A program made the translations under genes and the position numbers. Under the pieces are notes generated by a model, which worked only from the letters and a program-made list of their open reading frames with translations, ran no database searches and was not told the origin of the DNA. A stretch of DNA of 64,000 bases from Ruegeria marina (GTDB lineage: Bacteria > Pseudomonadota > Alphaproteobacteria > Rhodobacterales > Rhodobacteraceae): contig NZ_FMZV01000004.1 of NCBI RefSeq assembly GCF_900101475.1, positions 124,001-188,000 of the forward strand. Direction: 5' to 3'. Positions 63,700 to 64,000 of the stretch are shown here, in pieces (the stretch's first letter is position 1; each line of letters opens with the position of its first letter).

Positions 63700-63743
63700 G
63701 GAAGGACCAAGCCTTCGGCGGGAGCATTTGCGGAAAAGATGAA
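63700..63743 (+). repeat. GAGTATTT-type repeat copy after DUF1289
   Basis: GAAGG/CCTTC hairpin, then CGGCGGGAGCATTT, GCGGAA and AAGATGAA. It matches the part order of the other copies, with GCATTT in place of GTATTT, and lies in the convergent gap before the dioxygenase gene. Confidence 0.5.
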
Positions 63744-63770
63744 CCCGGAGCCGATGCATTCTAGCGGCGG

Positions 63771-64000
63771 TCAAGGCGCCTCGATCCAGACGGGGACGCC
63801 GCCGGGCATCAGGGGGCGGAAATAGGCGATCATGCGCCCGTCCGGCCCGGCCTGCGCGTCCAGCGCCCAGGGGGCTACACCATGCAGGCAATGGCGATGC
63901 AGCAGGTAGGCCTCGCCGGGGACCGCATGCAGCCGCAGCATGGGACATGTCTCGAACACCTCGCGCCGCGCCGCCTGATAGGCATCGGTGACGTCAACCT
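63771..64000 (-). CDS. Phytanoyl-CoA dioxygenase family protein (3' part)
   Basis: The C-terminal 76 codons of a gene beginning beyond the window end; the frame is open to base 64000. MLRLHAVPGEAYLLHRHCLHGVAPWALDAQAGPDGRMIAYFRPLMPGG carries the distal iron-ligand histidine and the 2-oxoglutarate-binding arginine region of non-haem iron dioxygenases of the PhyH type. Substrate unknown. The family includes ectoine hydroxylases, but this short part does not allow that assignment. Confidence 0.7.
   Translation of the reverse strand, partial: VDVTDAYQAARREVFETCPMLRLHAVPGEAYLLHRHCLHGVAPWALDAQAGPDGRMIAYFRPLMPGGVPVWIEAP

Overview
This is a GC-rich chromosomal segment from a marine alphaproteobacterium of the Roseobacter group (Rhodobacteraceae), most likely a Ruegeria-like organism. 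The evidence is a full-length DddP DMSP lyase with every published metal ligand in place, a heterotetrameric sarcosine oxidase operon, a Hint-domain protein, several Rhodobacteraceae-type small hypothetical proteins, and repeat units (a hairpin followed by a CCGGAGTATTT-like box and a GATGAA-like tail) that I recall as common in this group. No integrase, transposase, prophage or CRISPR array is visible. Most of the window is ordinary core genome, with a few accessory islands.

Layout. 0-5 kb: tRNA-Leu(UAG), a Hint protein, NAD(P)HX repair (nnr) and the nitrogen pair glnB-glnA with a strong terminator. 5-9.6 kb: a GAF/class III cyclase, a small DUF4242 protein, a periplasmic amino-acid-type binding protein, a lytic transglycosylase and an unknown membrane protein. 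9.6-12.7 kb: a DUF3445 (heme-dependent N-demethylase-like) gene divergent from dddP, then a decayed cyclase/TolB/TPR pseudogene. 12.8-20 kb: bioY, a DUF6314-like gene, purB, two secreted proteins sharing a Cys-Trp-Asp-Cys motif, a lone fliG, an EamA transporter, an LpxL-like acyltransferase and a DUF1223 thioredoxin-fold protein. 20-30 kb: acnA behind palindromic operators, then two minus-strand blocks, ccmABCDG (cytochrome c maturation) and yajC-secD-secF-tauE-Mth938.

30-40 kb: MscS channel, SET-domain protein, methyltransferase, serS, a helix-hairpin-helix protein with a poly-lysine tail, a fatty acid desaturase, and the outer-membrane/ribosome block YfgM-like, bamB, der. 40-54 kb: an RND efflux operon behind a 20-bp inverted repeat, a phospholipase D/cardiolipin synthase-like protein, an Atm1-type ABC exporter, a LysM protein, a LOG-family hydrolase overlapping rarD tail to tail, an enoyl-CoA hydratase and an iron/manganese-type SOD. 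54-64 kb: an FkbM methyltransferase, the soxBDAG operon (carrying an extra TfoX-N gene and a tandem hairpin element), ccmI-ruvX-DUF1289, and the 3' part of a phytanoyl-CoA dioxygenase-like gene cut by the window end.

How the genes fit together. Several genes serve methylated osmolyte use in seawater: DddP cleaves DMSP, the neighbouring DUF3445 protein may be an oxidative demethylase, and SoxBDAG demethylates sarcosine (an end product of glycine betaine catabolism) to glycine. glnBA handles the released ammonium. The two ccm loci form part of one cytochrome c assembly line; ccmE, ccmF and ccmH are not here. The least expected observations are (1) the serS terminator built from the stop codon and lysine codons of the convergent gene, (2) a repeat element translated inside nnr, (3) the palindromes in front of acnA, and (4) the foreign TfoX-N gene with hairpins inside the sox operon. 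I do not see a clearly new multi-gene system. The dddP/DUF3445 pair and the lysine-tail protein are the best candidates for follow-up.
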